The translations under genes were made by a program, and so were the position numbers. Below the pieces are notes generated by a model. It ran no database searches and was not told where the DNA came from. It was given only the letters and a program-made list of their open reading frames with translations. DNA of 6,094 bases from Bradyrhizobium sp. (GTDB lineage: Bacteria > Pseudomonadota > Alphaproteobacteria > Rhizobiales > Xanthobacteraceae), in contig JAICIT010000173.1 in assembly GCA_025960445.1 (NCBI GenBank), positions 1 to 6,094 on the forward strand, in the 5' to 3' direction. Positions 6,026-6,094 of this stretch are shown here, piece by piece. How positions within the stretch are numbered: the first letter of the stretch is position 1; each line of letters opens with the position of its first letter.

Positions 6026-6055
6026 CTTAGAACAAGCCGCGGATGCCCGGGTCAA
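6026..6055 (-). promoter_or_regulatory. Possible serS promoter TTGACC-N18-TCTAAG
   Basis: On the minus strand TTGACC (6050-6055) matches five of six -35 positions and TCTAAG (6026-6031) four of six -10 positions, with an 18-base spacer. The -35 overlaps the hairpin at 6045-6063. The leader to the serS ATG would be about 45 bases. This is a moderate match without further support. Confidence 0.3.
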
Positions 6056-6063
6056 GCCCGGGC
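6045..6063. repeat. GC-rich hairpin GCCCGGG-TCAAG-CCCGGGC, likely dispersed intergenic repeat
   Basis: Perfect 7-base arms enclose the 5-base loop TCAAG. The word GGATGCCCGGGTCAAGCC is familiar as a very common intergenic palindrome in Bradyrhizobium, Rhodopseudomonas and other alphaproteobacterial genomes. No T-run follows on either strand, so a rho-independent terminator is unlikely. It lies upstream of serS. No second copy was seen in this window. Confidence 0.6.
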
Positions 6064-6094
6064 GCCACGAATCGTTGGGAAGCTGCAGGAAATG

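Overview
The window looks like a chromosomal housekeeping segment of an alphaproteobacterium, most likely a Bradyrhizobium/Rhodopseudomonas-type member of the Nitrobacteraceae. The grounds are high GC, strong similarity of the proteins to that group as I remember them, a canonical EcfG-type (general stress response sigma factor) promoter, and a FAT GUY-type response regulator. The genus is an inference from recall; no search was run. I see no mobile element, rRNA, tRNA or CRISPR array.

Layout, left to right. Positions 1-295 (+) hold the C-terminal end of a DUF815-type AAA+ ATPase. It converges on a minus-strand series read right to left: serS (4606-5973), a small unrecognised ORF with a missing or non-canonical start (4100-4474), surE (3098-3865), pcm (1815-2510) and an nlpD/dipM-like LysM-LytM lipoprotein gene (329-1651). 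The order surE-pcm-nlpD is the same as in enterobacteria. A short response-regulator gene on the plus strand (2707-3084) sits between surE and pcm, divergent from pcm and convergent with surE.

The genes fit two themes. SurE (nucleotidase) and Pcm (protein L-isoaspartate repair) are damage and stationary-phase functions. The NlpD-like protein binds peptidoglycan and has lost most metallopeptidase active-site residues, so it is probably an amidase activator for cell separation rather than an enzyme. The inserted single-domain response regulator carries the PFxFATG signature of the FAT GUY family and is preceded by a perfect GGAAC-N17-CGTT promoter, which places it in the alphaproteobacterial general stress response. 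In E. coli the gene after surE-pcm-nlpD is the stress sigma factor rpoS, so a stress regulator of a different kind appears in the same neighbourhood here.

The most interesting points are the EcfG promoter embedded in an 18-bp perfect palindrome that overlaps a predicted opposing pcm promoter, the degenerate LytM active site, a 13-bp-period duplication of the surE initiation region that creates a three-codon mini-ORF ending one base before the surE start, and the small gene between serS and surE whose coding similarity seems to extend upstream of any usable start codon. I did not find a clearly new multi-gene system.
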